Shown one piece after another: positions 24,122 to 35,579 of a DNA stretch of 64,000 nucleotides (position 1 is the stretch's first letter; each line of letters starts with the position of its first letter). This DNA comes from Sarcomyxa edulis (Eukaryota > Basidiomycota > Agaricomycetes > Agaricales > Mycenaceae), in contig QUOL01000005.1 of the NCBI GenBank assembly GCA_009761415.1, forward strand, positions 620,001 to 684,000, in the 5' to 3' direction. The notes beneath the pieces were generated by a model. The model saw only the letters and a list, made by a program, of their open reading frames with translations. It was not told the DNA's origin and ran no database searches. Position numbers and translations under genes: made by a program.

Positions 24122-25063
24122 ATGAATGGGATGGCAGAGAATGGACATGGCTCGGCTCGGCAGCCTTCCCCAGACAGAAAGCGTACGTTGGGCGTATATA
24201 CTGACCTAATTGAATACTCATTCGCATTCGAGTATACTTACGCGCGTGATATCACAGACACACAAGAGGACCAGAATCACGCAGACGAGCGAGCACGAAG
24301 GAAAGCCATGAAGGATCTTTCGCAGTCGTGGATGGACAGACTGCAGCTCATAAGTGTGATCGTGAGTTCTGTTAGCGTAGTATCAAGACACTACAACACT
24401 GACGCGCTGTTTATTTCTTGCTTCCAGACTACATTCTTCGCATCCACTGAAGCAGGTCTGCTCTCAGTCGTGACCCCGGACACGAAGGATGACTCTACGC
24501 GTCTCGAGCAGGCAAGCAGTGCGGGGCTCATGGGTGCTCTTTTGATACATGTCTTTGCCTGTATGTCACGTCTCTTCTTAAGACTATAACTGCAAATATT
24601 AATATCCTTCCGCGCAGCCATCATCTCCTTCCTAGCTGCCTTCTTCCTCGTGAGGTATAACCTCAGTGAAGCGAAGAAAGAAGAGCAAAAAGTCGTAGGG
24701 GAGATCATAGAATCCCCCATCTCCGACGTGGAAAAAGCTGTCAACGGCCGACCGCAAAATCGGTCCCCGTCTAAATCCAACACGCCACATCGTACCATCA
24801 GAGTCGACACAGAACCTCCCATCTGGTCCTCCGACCCACACCTCGAACAAGTAGGCCCATTCCACAGAAACCCACCAACCCACTTGCTCAGCCGGTGTCA
24901 TTCTCTATGCATCTTGCTTGCTGCAGTTGGGTTCGTGTTGGCTCTTATGGGGATTATCTGCTATGCTTGGTCTAGGTTCCCTGCTAGCGTGAGCGTCTTT
25001 GCTACCGTCTGCATGGGGTTCTGCGTTGCGTCTGCGGTGCTTATTATCTTTGGGCCTGGATGA
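24122..25063 (+). CDS. Hypothetical multi-pass membrane protein, basidiomycete type
   Basis: Start taken at MNGMAENGHGSARQ (an in-frame upstream ATG at 23843 is possible). A basic segment (ERARRKAMKDLSQSWMDRLQ) precedes membrane-like stretches: LISVI joined by a 54-nt in-frame intron to TTFFASTEAGLLSVVTP, then GLMGALLIHVFA, SIISFLAAFFLV, LCILLAAVGFVLALMGIICYAW and VSVFATVCMGFCVASAVLII. A polar loop of about 90 residues separates the pairs. This layout is common in agaricomycete proteins of unknown function. I recognise no catalytic motif. Introns are at about 24361-24427 and 24560-24618. Confidence 0.6.
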
Positions 25064-25276
25064 TTGTTGACGGATACCGAGGCTTCTCATTTACTTTAGG
25101 CTCCATCAGATAATCTTTTCATCTACAGCCCGTTCCGAGCCAGTGATAGCAAACGTCAGAATATTATACAACTCAGGAATTACAGATATCCAAACGCGTA
25201 TATCTACATTCGTGTTCTTAGTAGTTCATTGTTCGAGGCACTATGTTTATTTTTCTTGTTCTTGTCCACGGAATTC

Positions 25277-27314
25277 CTACTTCGTCCACACCTTCTTCCC
25301 CTTGACCCAAGTGCTCAAAACATTTCCGTGGAGATCAAGGACCACCAAATCCGCATGGGCCCCAGGACGTAGAGTGCCTTTCTTGTTCTCTATGCCCAAA
25401 CACCTTTCGTCAAAATATGTTTAGCATCAAAAAGAGCTGGGAAGGATAGACAAAACTCACTTCGCAGGGTTATATGTAGCACACCTGATCGCTTCTCCGA
25501 GTGTACACCCCGTGAATCGCGTGAAGTTGCGCACACATTTATCCAATGTCACCACACTGTACATCAAATCATTCGTGAATAGGTCAACAAACACATCACG
25601 CAAGATGGATGTGAACGTACCTTCCTGCAAGGGTGTTGGTTCCTTCTAGATACAATTTATCGCCTTCCTTGACGAATCGTTTCCCGTCTCTCCACTCGTG
25701 AATTCCATCATGGAGATGAGGGTCGAGTATCTTCATAGCTACATTACGATCGGAATGAGTGGCATGCACGTGAACGAGGAGATACTGGTTTTACCATCCG
25801 TGATGAGGATACATCCTTCAGGGTACGCTGAATAGGCCAACTACGGAATACAAGCATGCTCAAAATTAGCAAACAAAAGAAGGTAGGCATATCACGGAAA
25901 ACAAGAACGCACTCTGACAGAATTAGGATGCGAATGAACCCCATCTACGATCATGTCATAGAAGGGCCGCTCAAACGCCCGATTTACTTTGTCAAGATGT
26001 ACATGGGAGCTACTGGGTTTTCGACTATGAATTGTCAATGGTGACATTGCGCCACTTAGAGATTGACTATGCCGAGCAGCTGCAGCTGCAGCGAACAGAG
26101 GCGATTGAGGGGGCGTCTCGATGTCGTCGAAGGCCTCCGATACGGGGGCAGACGTCACATTAGCGATAGTTGCCGGCGGTTGATTTGTTTTTGTGATCGC
26201 TGGTCCTGGACTTGATACGACAAAGGAGGGTCGCAATGGCGAAGATGCAGTTATCGGCGAAAATGATGAATACAAGCTTGGTGAGGCACCTAGGAGACCT
26301 ATAATGGAAGGGTCACGGTGATGTAATTGGGGCATCGCATTGAACAAATGGGTTATAAGACGAGCGCCCATTCGAACGGCGAGCGTTGCGACTTCCGAAG
26401 TTGCTGTACTAAAAAAACGTCTTCAGTATGTGCTATTGGAAATAATAACGACATGTACCTGTGGCCAATGGAGAATATTACACCTCTCTTGTCCAGTTCT
26501 GTGATGGCATGCATGACACCATCAACCTCTGGTGCAGCAGTGATAATCCTGACACCAACAACATCTTCTCCTTCAGTCTCGCTCATCAGCCAATCTTCAG
26601 TCTCGGTAAGGTTCTCCGCTCCATACAAAGATTCAAATGTTTTGATTCCATCCGGTGCTGTTTGAAGGAAAGGAGGGGCATGTGCTCCACGCTTCTCGAG
26701 TTGAATGAAGGGACCTTCGGAATGCCAACCAAGTATATTGGCAGAAGATGGTGACGCGAACGGACGAAGCAACTTGAGGATCTTGGGATAGAGTGATTTC
26801 TCTTGGGTTATGAGAGTCGGTATAAGACTTTAGGAAATAATCAGAACCAGATATCTGGAACAGAGCGAGAAACGAACGAAGTAACCCCGGTCTCGACGAT
26901 CTTCTCCGCGACGTGCTTTAGACCTAATTTGTATTTCTCGTCGTCCCCATCGTAAACGGAGAAGTCAAACCCATAGGCCCCATTGATCTGTATGTCGATT
27001 AACCCTGGGCTGTGCAAGAAACCGTCATCACATTAGTCTTTATTATCGATCGTGTGAATTAGTCTCTATACCTCAAAATATTACCCTCAAGGTCGATAAC
27101 TGTATCCGGCCTTTCCTTTCTCAAGAAAAACGTCTTCTGTTGATGCAGATACGAATTCAATATACTATAGGTACTGAAAACGCATAGCACTGACCTGGGA
27201 ATCTAAAATGACTCCGCGTTTCTCGTCGATCCATAGATCTTTCTGTAGTAGAGTACCATCTTCCTGTGGTAAGAGACAGTTCGTAAAGCAAACAAGACCG
27301 TTGGTGGTGCTCAT
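25277..27314 (-). CDS. nagA: N-acetylglucosamine-6-phosphate deacetylase
   Basis: Start MSTTNGLVCFTNCLLPQEDG; about seven exons. It converts GlcNAc-6-phosphate to glucosamine-6-phosphate plus acetate, a step in chitin-sugar catabolism. Amidohydrolase-family motifs in order: PGLIDIQINGAYGFDFS; HSEGPFIQLEKRGAHAPPF; the metal-binding FSIGHS; HLFNAMPQLHHRDPSIIGLL; MIVDGVHSHPNSVR; ILITDAM with the catalytic Asp; GTNTLAGS; and KKGTLRPGAHADLVVLD. A Ser/Pro/Ala-rich insertion of roughly 90 residues separates HHRDP..LLGAS from RPFYDMIVDG. Bacterial enzymes lack it; fungal ones often have a version. No other GlcNAc catabolism gene lies nearby. Confidence 0.92.
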
Positions 27315-28340
27315 AGCTGGTCAGTGGTGGTAGTGGGGAATCGAAAAGGGGCGTTCCGGAGAATGTTAGAAATCGCATGGACCCGGAAGCTGAAGCCGCC
27401 TGAGCATGCTTCACCGGCCGGGCTACCCAGATCCATCAGTATGATGCATGCTCTAGCTCTGGACTCCGCATGAGCATACGACAGATGTAGTATCAGCATT
27501 TTGCGATAAAGTAGTCCAGAGCTGGGAGCATGCAGCATCTCACGATGCCGGATGGTAGTCCTGCGATCTGTCAGTGGGCTTGCGAATTCGGCGTCAGACA
27601 GATCGATTTCAATTATGGGCCAGGCCGCAATTTTGATAAGAATGAATCTTATCTTATCTGGAACATACCGCCGAACCTTCTCCGCAGGACCGCACGAGTA
27701 CCTCGCGTCAAGGTCCGTACTTACATATGCGCTGCAGATATCACCGAAAAGTCCAATGACGAGAATAAAGACCCAGTCCATAAGGCTGTGGTAGAAGGAA
27801 AGACAGGACCATAATTTGCTGAACCCTAACTCTGCGTACGTAGTTAGCCACAAATAAAACTGGAGAAACAAGCAGGTGCTCACACAGGGACACAAGGAGA
27901 AAAACCCACTGTCTGATTTTCCTGGTTCATCAATCGCCGAATCAACCGAGTTGAAGTATGGGACGTCGACATGCCAAGTTCTAACATTTCTGAGACATAG
28001 ATACACTATTTGTTATCACTAGGATATTCTTTCACTGTATACTGAGACTAGCATCAGGAGACTTGACTATGACGCGTGTATCTCAGAATACACTCACCTT
28101 GAAGTTACGCCGCATCCGAGTTGTCTCCAACGAAATGCTACAAACCACACACACTCCGGCGATTGGCTCGGCGGTCTTGGAGAGACTAGCGAGCGTACTA
28201 CTCTGCTAGTCGAGATAGAGCCTGCAAACAGAGGCTAGGATAACGAGAAAAATGGAAAAGACAGAAATCTACTTGACGCTGAAACGCGCAACGGCTGGGC
28301 GTTTATCGTCTAAAAATAGACGCCCGCCCCTCGCTCTCCC
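27315..28340. other. Intergenic region with weak minus-strand open frames
   Basis: A minus-strand frame at 27311-28006 is open for 231 codons. It includes hydrophobic stretches (SLMDWVFILVIGLFGDICSA) but overlaps the deacetylase start and has no recognisable domain. A real gene here is possible but unproven. Confidence 0.3.
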
Positions 28341-28364
28341 TCAAAGTCACCATTGTGACTTTGA
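28341..28364. repeat. Perfect 10-bp inverted repeat (hairpin)
   Basis: TCAAAGTCAC, a 4-nt spacer CATT, then GTGACTTTGA. It lies about 20 bp outside the left end of the inverted-repeat element at 28386. Confidence 0.75.
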
Positions 28365-28385
28365 AAAATGACCACTTCAGTACTA

Positions 28386-28474
28386 CAGTCTATCCCCACG
28401 AAATGGGTTTCCACCACGAAATGGGTCGACTGCCTTATGAGGCAACCTTATGTAAGCTCATGACCATATCGGGA
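28386..28474 (+). repeat. Left terminal inverted repeat
   Basis: Begins CAGTCTATCCCCACG after a TA. The two mismatches with the right arm lie in the segment around 28446-28451. Confidence 0.85.
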
Positions 28475-28556
28475 CAGACGCGATCATCATCTCCTCCTCG
28501 ATTTTCACCCACTCGTACTCTACTTAAGCCATGTATTTAAGAGCCCGCAATGTTTA

Positions 28557-29001
28557 TCACTCTGAATTTTCCTCCTCTGAGCTAGCAAGGTCCTTCATGG
28601 CCTCCAACAGCTTTTGCCTCTTAGCAGCAGCTTTATTTTTATCAGGACCTTCCACTGGGTTTGACATTTCGACATCTAACCGCGCTGCCTCAGCATCATC
28701 TAGGGTTTCTGCACGTTCGATGGCCAAAGTAAATCCATGCAACGAGTATCAGCTCTTCCGGAGGTGAAAGCTTGAGCTGTCCTGTTTTTCCAGAGCCCTG
28801 CTCCTGCTGTCCATCTTGTACTCTGCAATACCTCCTCAGACTCTCCTTTGCAAGTCCATGCTTGTCTGTGAAATGCTTGTACCCAAGGGATTTCGGCGTA
28901 TGATTTTCTCGGTAGTCCAAAAAGGCAATATGGAGGGCCTCCTTCCGTTTTTCTGCAGAGACTTGTCTTTTGACAAGATTGCTGAGAGCCTGTCGTGCCA
29001 T
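28557..29001 (-). pseudogene. Transposase remnant: N-terminal DNA-binding part fused to C-terminal tail
   Basis: From ATG 29001 the frame reads MARQALSNLVKRQVSAEKRK, then SLGYKHFTDKHGLAKESLRR, then QLKLSPPEELILVAWI. This is the helix-turn-helix region typical of pogo/CENP-B-like transposases. The frame ends soon after at 28696. A second frame (28742-28557) carries an acidic, Lys-rich C-terminal tail ending EAMKDLASSEEENSE. The DDE catalytic domain that should lie between them is absent, and the two parts are in different frames at the deletion point. Confidence 0.65.
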
Positions 29002-29267
29002 ATACTGAGGAGTGTATCGTAGTCCAAGTAACGCTACAGATGTTCTGACAAGAGGGGGACCGGCGGCTTCACTCGCAAACAGGCTGTAACTTAGTGCTTC
29101 GTGGTTTTAGATTCTACACCATGTTCTCTGTATAGGTTCAAGGGTATGTTACATATCTTAAAGTAGGGAATAATCTCCTCTAAGAATGAAGTTCAAGAGG
29201 AATAATACTATGCAGTAAGTAGTCCAAAACGGCGGAAGCAATTTGCGCAACGGGGAATCGCAGAAAT

Positions 29268-29356
29268 TCCCGATATGGTCATGAGCTTACCTAAGATTGC
29301 CTCATAAGGCAGTCGACCCATTTCGTGGTGGAAACCCATTTCGTGGGGATAGACTG
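29268..29356 (-). repeat. Right terminal inverted repeat
   Basis: Mirror of 28386-28474, followed by TA at 29357-29358. Confidence 0.85.
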
Positions 29357-29360
29357 TAGT

Positions 29361-32300
29361 TCCTCGAAAGGTTCACAAAATGGTGCAAATTGTTCCTGTC
29401 CTACAAATGTGCGTACTTTTGATCGTTCACATTTTGTCTCCTCAAATGATTTACCCATAACAACGCAAGGGCCACTCCGAAGCCTGAGCTTTCAGGAATC
29501 CAAGGTGCATCTTAGGTCACTCAGATTTTATCCGAGTTCGAAGTTGAGTCGAAGAGACTCCGAGGCGGTTCTTACCATCTCAATGAATGGAACGACGACG
29601 CTTCATATTCCCCAGGGACGTCGATGTCGAGGAGAGTTCTTTGCAACATGCATGTCATGCCTTGCGAGAAATCGACAATCCTTCCCCAGGAACAACAAAC
29701 CTGGAAAATAGCGACGATGCGCGGGAGAACCAATTAAGGACTCCTCCATGGTCTTCTGGCATGGCGTGCACAACTCAGAGCCTTTTGACATGATGGTATG
29801 TACGGCAGTCGCAGTTCTATCGGAATGTGATCAACCTGACATGTCCTTCTATTCACATTTATGGTACAATGACTTAGAGAGGTACTCACCGAGTACCCCA
29901 TGATGTCAGGACCTACTAGGATCGCCGTCGTCGTCAGTGATCGCATTGTCTTGCGTTAGAAACGCTACCATGTTACATCCACCATTCCACAAACAATCGA
30001 ATAACAGAGCATCTTTTGAAGTGAGTACGCTTCGCAATCAACCGAAGCATCTCCTATATACGTACTTATGTGTATATTTATCCCAGATACAGAAAAATTC
30101 ACAAGAACGGATAGAGATGCCTGTGGCCTTGAAGCTATCCTTAGCGCTCTTCGTGAAGTCGATAAGTATGGTTTTCATATATTTATCGATGCGCATCTAA
30201 TTCGCCTCGGTCTTTGCGGTGTAGAAGACAAGCGTCATTGAACCCCCTTGCTTCCCGCCTAGCACTAGCCCACAGTCTCTACAGCGTCGAGCTCTATGTC
30301 ATTCATCAAGAAATTGAATTCTCTAAGCAACTGAGAATCGAGGCATCGTATCCATGACGTCGTTTTGCAGTTCTCACTTCAGAGTTTCAAGATGGCTCGG
30401 AATCAGTACGTTATCTGTGCAATTTCCACGGACTCGGACAGATAATCTATCGCATTTCAAACTATAGAATCCTCTTTAATACAACCGCGAGAACCTAAAG
30501 CTCCTTACCAGCATAAATGTCACAAAACGACAGACCCAAGGTAAATTTTCCTGCGATTAGTCAGGTTTAGAAAGGATGCCGTGTGTTTTGTTCCCAGAGT
30601 CTCAGTCGCTTGCCGTGGGTCGTGTGTGTGCCATACAATAATCTCGAAGGATATCGATTACTTACTGCACGGGCGGGAGCATGTACTTCATGTGCATAAG
30701 AATCACATAAACCCCGCTCCGTTAAGTTTACAGGATCGCAGGTGATACTACTTATGCGCACATGCAAGGAAGAGGGAGGAAGACATACATATGTAAAATC
30801 GATGCCCCGGCACATGTCCCACGCATGGGGTCGAAGGAGTTCCTGCTGCTTTTCATTCGTGTCTGTAGGAACAAGGGCATGAACGAAATGGGTGCTCAAG
30901 ATACTTCAGTAGAGGGGCTTAACACGCCTGACCCCTTGCATTGCGGGTAAATGGTCCGATAAGAGAGAGAAAATAAGATTCGATTGACGTCTATACCTGA
31001 AGAGCATCGGAATTAAGTGGACGGCGGGTTGGATGCTCGCCACTAAACATAGTAAACTAGGTAGTGCACATATCACCAGATTGGATAGCCCCCGGATGGC
31101 AGTGTTCAGAACGGATGGGGCAGAGATGGGGACCGGATTAGACGCGCTTATCGAGGAATGATATGATACATCGTCGGACTCCGATGAACAGTAACCTAGC
31201 CCGAGAGTCGCGATGAGGGGTTATGGCAGTGTAAAGATATGTGTCGGCGGCGTACTCATACTCATTTCTATAGGGAGACATCCTCTGGGCAAAAACATAA
31301 AGTGGCGTTTATTATTTTTTCAACGGAGGTTACGGTGGAGGGAGGTAATACACGTGATAGGTATGAAAGTGTACATCCGGGGCATGGGAAACCCTTCTTG
31401 GTGAGAAGAGTCCCGTTCTGATGGGATTAGACTTTCTGCCACAGACAAGACAGGAGGAGGAAGGCCATGCGAGCACGAGGATCTGTCGAAGTATTTGTAG
31501 GTAGGTAATGGTCCAGGAGGATGGAGAACGGTCATTTGACAGTTATCCAAGATCAGCCAACTTATTAAAAGTGGTTTCTCGGCAGAGAGCGAAAGGTATG
31601 GTCGGGTGAAGTAATCTGATGGCGAAAAGTTGAGAGCAGTCAAGCCTTTGCGGAGAAAAAAGACAGAAGAACGGACCGAAACTGGCTTGACTTTGGATGT
31701 CTCGCTCACGAGGCAAAGTCACTGGCCACAGAGAAGATCCTCGTGATGTGGGGGAGACAGTAGCAGTTATTTGAAGGTACGGGGAAGGCCCATTATAACA
31801 TGTACCTTTGAACATTTGGAGGACTAGCCGAGGATTGTCCATATCGACGTCAAGGTAAAGCCTGCTCAAGGAGAGCCAAGACTGATCCGAATCACCAAAA
31901 AAGCTTCCTGATCGAATAATTTGGACTGTGGGGGGTGCACGGAGAAAACGGCTTTGGGATATGCTTCGAACCGAGGGTTGACTGACCGGACGGAAACAAT
32001 AATGCGTGTAGACTCAAAAGCCACAAAAGGTGAGAGAGAAAACATTGTCGGTAGCTCGGATGGTTCTCGGAAAACTGGAGGTAAAAAAAGGAGCCGAGGG
32101 TAGATTGGCAGGAGAGAAGGAAGGAATATTATTTTATTAGAGAATTACCCGTAACATTCTAGTATGTGCAGAGGTAATTTGCAAAAGTCTCAAGGATGGG
32201 GTCGCAACGGTTGCAGCATGTGAGATGATCTGTTTGGGTGTGGGACAGGAACATCTGCGCTTACGGCGGCGGTATATACTCAGACAGACGGTATCCGTAC

Positions 32301-32407
32301 AAAAATATCCCATCACTTTTGGATCACTTTTGGATCTCTTCCTGAATTCCTCTCTCTTCTTCTTACCATATCCTATCCTTTATAAGTACCTCTATATTTC
32401 GCTACGA
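29361..32407. other. 3-kb region without a recognisable gene
   Basis: Only overlapping short frames on both strands (for example 30567-30899 and 31320-31709, minus) with no motif and no convincing exon chain. The last few hundred bases are the bZIP promoter: TATAAGTA lies about 27 bp before its ATG. Confidence 0.5.
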
Positions 32408-34272
32408 ATGTCCAACTTTCTTCCCCCCCTCGCAATGTCTCAAATCATTGCAAGCGATGCTCCCCTTCTCTCCCCCGTCTCTGCAGATAGCTTCTGGGAA
32501 CAGCACTCTCCCACAAGTACTACAGACAGCTTCGCTTTCAACTACTATAGTCTACCCCCTTCTCCTCCAAATTCTGTAGGTTCAACGAGCACGGACTCTC
32601 CCGTTCCTACCTCACGGATGCTCAAGATGCGCATGAGCCCAGAGGGTTCCGATTCAGAGCAACTCTGTCTTCCAACACACCAAGTATTCGACTTTCCAGA
32701 TCTTTCAAATCCACTCAGTCCACCATCACCCTCTCCGTCCTCACCGCAGCAGGAGCGCCTCTCCATCTCCATCAAGTCGTCTGCTAATCCGGGTCCGGCC
32801 AAGCGCTCTGCAAGTCCAACTCCCGGTGTTACAAAGAAGCCCCGCTCTGTCGGAGAGCGTATCAGTAGCAAGGTAAGAAAAAACGCGCAACTGATGTATC
32901 TGGAGCTGATTCAATCTTGTCTATCTCTGTATCAGGATTTCGTGCCTCCGGACGTTTCCGGCCTCAGTAAACGCGAAGCTCGACTCGTTAAGAACAGAGC
33001 GGCAGCGTTCCTCAGCCGTCAACGCAAACGAGAAGAATTTGAATGCATGGAAGTGTACGTTGCCATATCGCTTTTGACATCATTCCAACACCTGATTTTG
33101 CCTCTCCGACTGACAGCCGGGTTGCAGAGTTAGAGCAGGAGAATGCGAGACTCCTGGCCATGACCCAAAATGGAAGTACTTCCCATTCACGTCCGGACGC
33201 ACTCCTTTCCGAAGTCGAGAAACTACGAGCTCAATTGGCTGACGCTGAAGCACGGGAACGAGAATTGAACGCGGAATTGGCTGCCAAGGCTGCCGCAGAA
33301 CGGGACCCACCTATCAAAATTGAAGCCCCTGAAATTCCATTTTTATCGTCGTCTGCGGCGGCTCGTCCGAATATTCAAGCGCCACACAGATCTTCTGGCG
33401 CAAGTCTTGGGCTTATGGTAAGTAGTTCTCCTAGTATCGCTACTACCATTCGATGCTTAATAACGGGCAAGCAGGTACTCCTTTGCGCTCTGCCGACCCT
33501 CCTATCTATGCCGGCACATGCATCTGCTCCAACTACCTTTTCTATTCCTACGGCGCTCCCTGCGTCGTCTTCATCATTCGATTTTAATTCTTTCATGCCA
33601 AACGAATTTGATTGGTCTCGGAGCTCAAACAGTAATGGCATGATGGATCTCGACATTGATGATCAGGCCACTTCCAACAGCGCTCCTTCTGTTACCCGTA
33701 AACTCGAATTTGCTGGTGTCGACTCGAGTGCCCTTGGTGATCTGGGCGGTCTCGACATATCGTTCGACGCATCGCCTTCCGAGAATGGTAGAATTCGTGT
33801 ACGGATACATCCACCATCATCGGCGTCATCACGAGCACAATCTCCATCTTCGTCGTCATCATACTCCTACAAAGTTGATGAATCCTCTGGATTAGATGTC
33901 TGGTCAACGAATCCAGAGCCAAGTTTCGATGCTGGGTTCTCTTCCCAGTCATTCGGCAGTTCGAGTCCGTATCATGCATCCGCAGTCGGCGGGGGAGATC
34001 CTTTCCTCGGCATCGGTGCTTCCAGCAATTACGGATTGGGAGTTCATTATCCTCAGGCTTCCGGACCCATGTCAATGTATGGCCAGGAAGCGGGCGACCT
34101 ATCGTCTATCGATTTCGCCCAATCGCCAGATTCAGCATTCGGATTCGGATCCGAATATTCTATCGCGGATCCTTCCTGCAGCGGGAGTGGGAAACGACGC
34201 GTGCGAATTGCGCTGAAGAGCATGCCCACCCCTGGCGGCGAGGGTGGCGAGTGGGAAGTTCAGATTTGCTGA
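32408..34272 (+). CDS. bZIP transcription factor with a hydrophobic segment
   Basis: Four exons (32408-32872, 32936-33054, 33117-33417, 33475-34272). The Ser/Pro-rich N-terminus contains SLPPSPPNSVGSTSTDSP. The basic region is SKREARLVKNRAAAFLSRQR (N-x7-R present), followed by a leucine zipper starting VAELEQENARLL. The zipper continues as a long Ala/Glu-rich coiled coil (VEKLRAQLADAEARERELNA). After it, exons 3 and 4 join to make the hydrophobic run SLGLMVLLCALPTLLSM. The C-terminus is Ser-rich and ends RVRIALKSMPTPGGEGG. The basic region most resembles ATF6/plant bZIP17-28-type factors. The hydrophobic run could be a membrane anchor or only a buried helix. A second ATG at 32435 is also possible. 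Confidence 0.85.
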
Positions 34273-35026
34273 GGCAAACCTGGAATTTCCCAATCGGCCT
34301 TTTCTATCTCCTAATTCTTTTTTTATTCTGGTCTTTATGCTAGGAAAACCTCCTCTATCGGAATGGCAGTGTTCTGAAAATTATTATGTCTACCTATTTG
34401 CCCCCTCATGATCCACATATACCTCTTATGATTTTCTATAGGTCTCACAAATTATGGGCAGGATCTTTCATCTCCGCTGTGTCGCTTGCTATCCCATTCT
34501 GTATTACTATTACAACCTTTACCCCGCATCCTCTTCCCGCATCAATCCCGCATCCCCCTAAATCCAAGACCTCTCAGGCAACCCCATAGTAATACTACGA
34601 ATCATCGCGCATTTCTCTTTCACCTTTATAATCTTTCAAAAGTATACCTAGGATCGAAATTTAACTTTCCCTTCCGCCTCACACTCGTTGATCTTCACCT
34701 TCTCCCTTCCTATTTTCGCGATTTCGTCTTTCATCTTTCATCGATTTTCGATTTTCTCTCTTCATGATTAATTTTTTCGGGATTGTATTCCAGAATCCAT
34801 TGTTTCTATAGTATCATCTACGACTTAGACTACATACACCCACCCCCCATATACCACAGCCCCCAGTGCTGTTTATTCCGGAGATATAGCTACGAAACAC
34901 AATCAAAACGTCCATGCATAATGATAACACAAATCACCATCTAATGATAGTTCATCAATTATCCCAGATTAACTACCCCCACCGGCAGTGAATGATGCTG
35001 TCGGCTATTCCTGGATTGCGGACACA
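34273..35026. other. bZIP 3' flank and intergenic region
   Basis: Pyrimidine-rich sequence near 34480-34760 with no coherent gene. Confidence 0.5.
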
Positions 35027-35579
35027 TTATATCTCTATCCATGGGAAACGGCGGACTTGTGGACATTGTTGATGTCTGATGGAGTTGGGGAATGTGGATG
35101 GATCGAAGAAAGACGGAGAAAACGTCGACAGGGCCAGTGGTGCGAGCAGGCGAGTACGCTTGTAGTGATCAACATCTGATTCGAACTGTTGCTGGGAGGT
35201 TTTGGAGAGGGTGTGATCCAGCTTCACACACGTCGTAGGAAAGCCTTCACCGGGAAGCTGGCAGTTAAACGCGTCCATATAGCCTGTATGAACTAAAGAG
35301 CCTGATCTGTGAGAAACTGAGTTTTGGAGAGCGACGATCACCTTTCCTAAGAGTGAAGATGTTGGCGTAGGCATCATATGAGAAGGATGTACATAGTCTG
35401 AAAGCAGGGAAAGCGTCGTACAAGGACATCGACATAAGCAAAGTCATCACGGCACGCTGCATTGAATTCCTCTCACCGCTATACCGGTTGACATGCATAT
35501 TCGGGAAATGATCACACTCAAGTAAAGTGTATACTGGACCTGGTACAAGAGACACGAGTAGGACAAACATCATAGACAT
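35027..35579 (-). CDS. Possible small secreted hypothetical protein
   Basis: Minus-strand frame starting MSMMFVLLVSLVPGPVYTLL, which looks like a signal peptide. After NRYSGERNSMQRAVMTLLMS and ANIFTLRK, a plausible short intron (GTGATCG to CTTTAG, about 35296-35342) leads to VHTGYMDAFNCQLPGEGFPT, then LDHTLSKTSQQQFESDVDHY, ending RRFPWIEI. Two or more Cys residues are present. No family recognised. Confidence 0.35.

Larger units (their letters stand above)
28386..29356. mobile_element. TA-flanked DNA transposon, internally deleted
   Basis: A 971-bp unit bounded by 89-bp terminal inverted repeats (28386-28474 and 29268-29356) that match at 87 of 89 positions by my count. Ends read CAGTCTATCCCC and are flanked on both sides by TA, the target-site signature of the Tc1/mariner/pogo superfamily. 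Each arm holds a direct duplication of CCACGAAATGGGT, a likely transposase-binding site. Inside, the minus strand keeps both ends of a transposase gene but no catalytic core, so it cannot move by itself. The near-identical arms suggest recent mobilisation by a full-length relative elsewhere. Confidence 0.85.
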
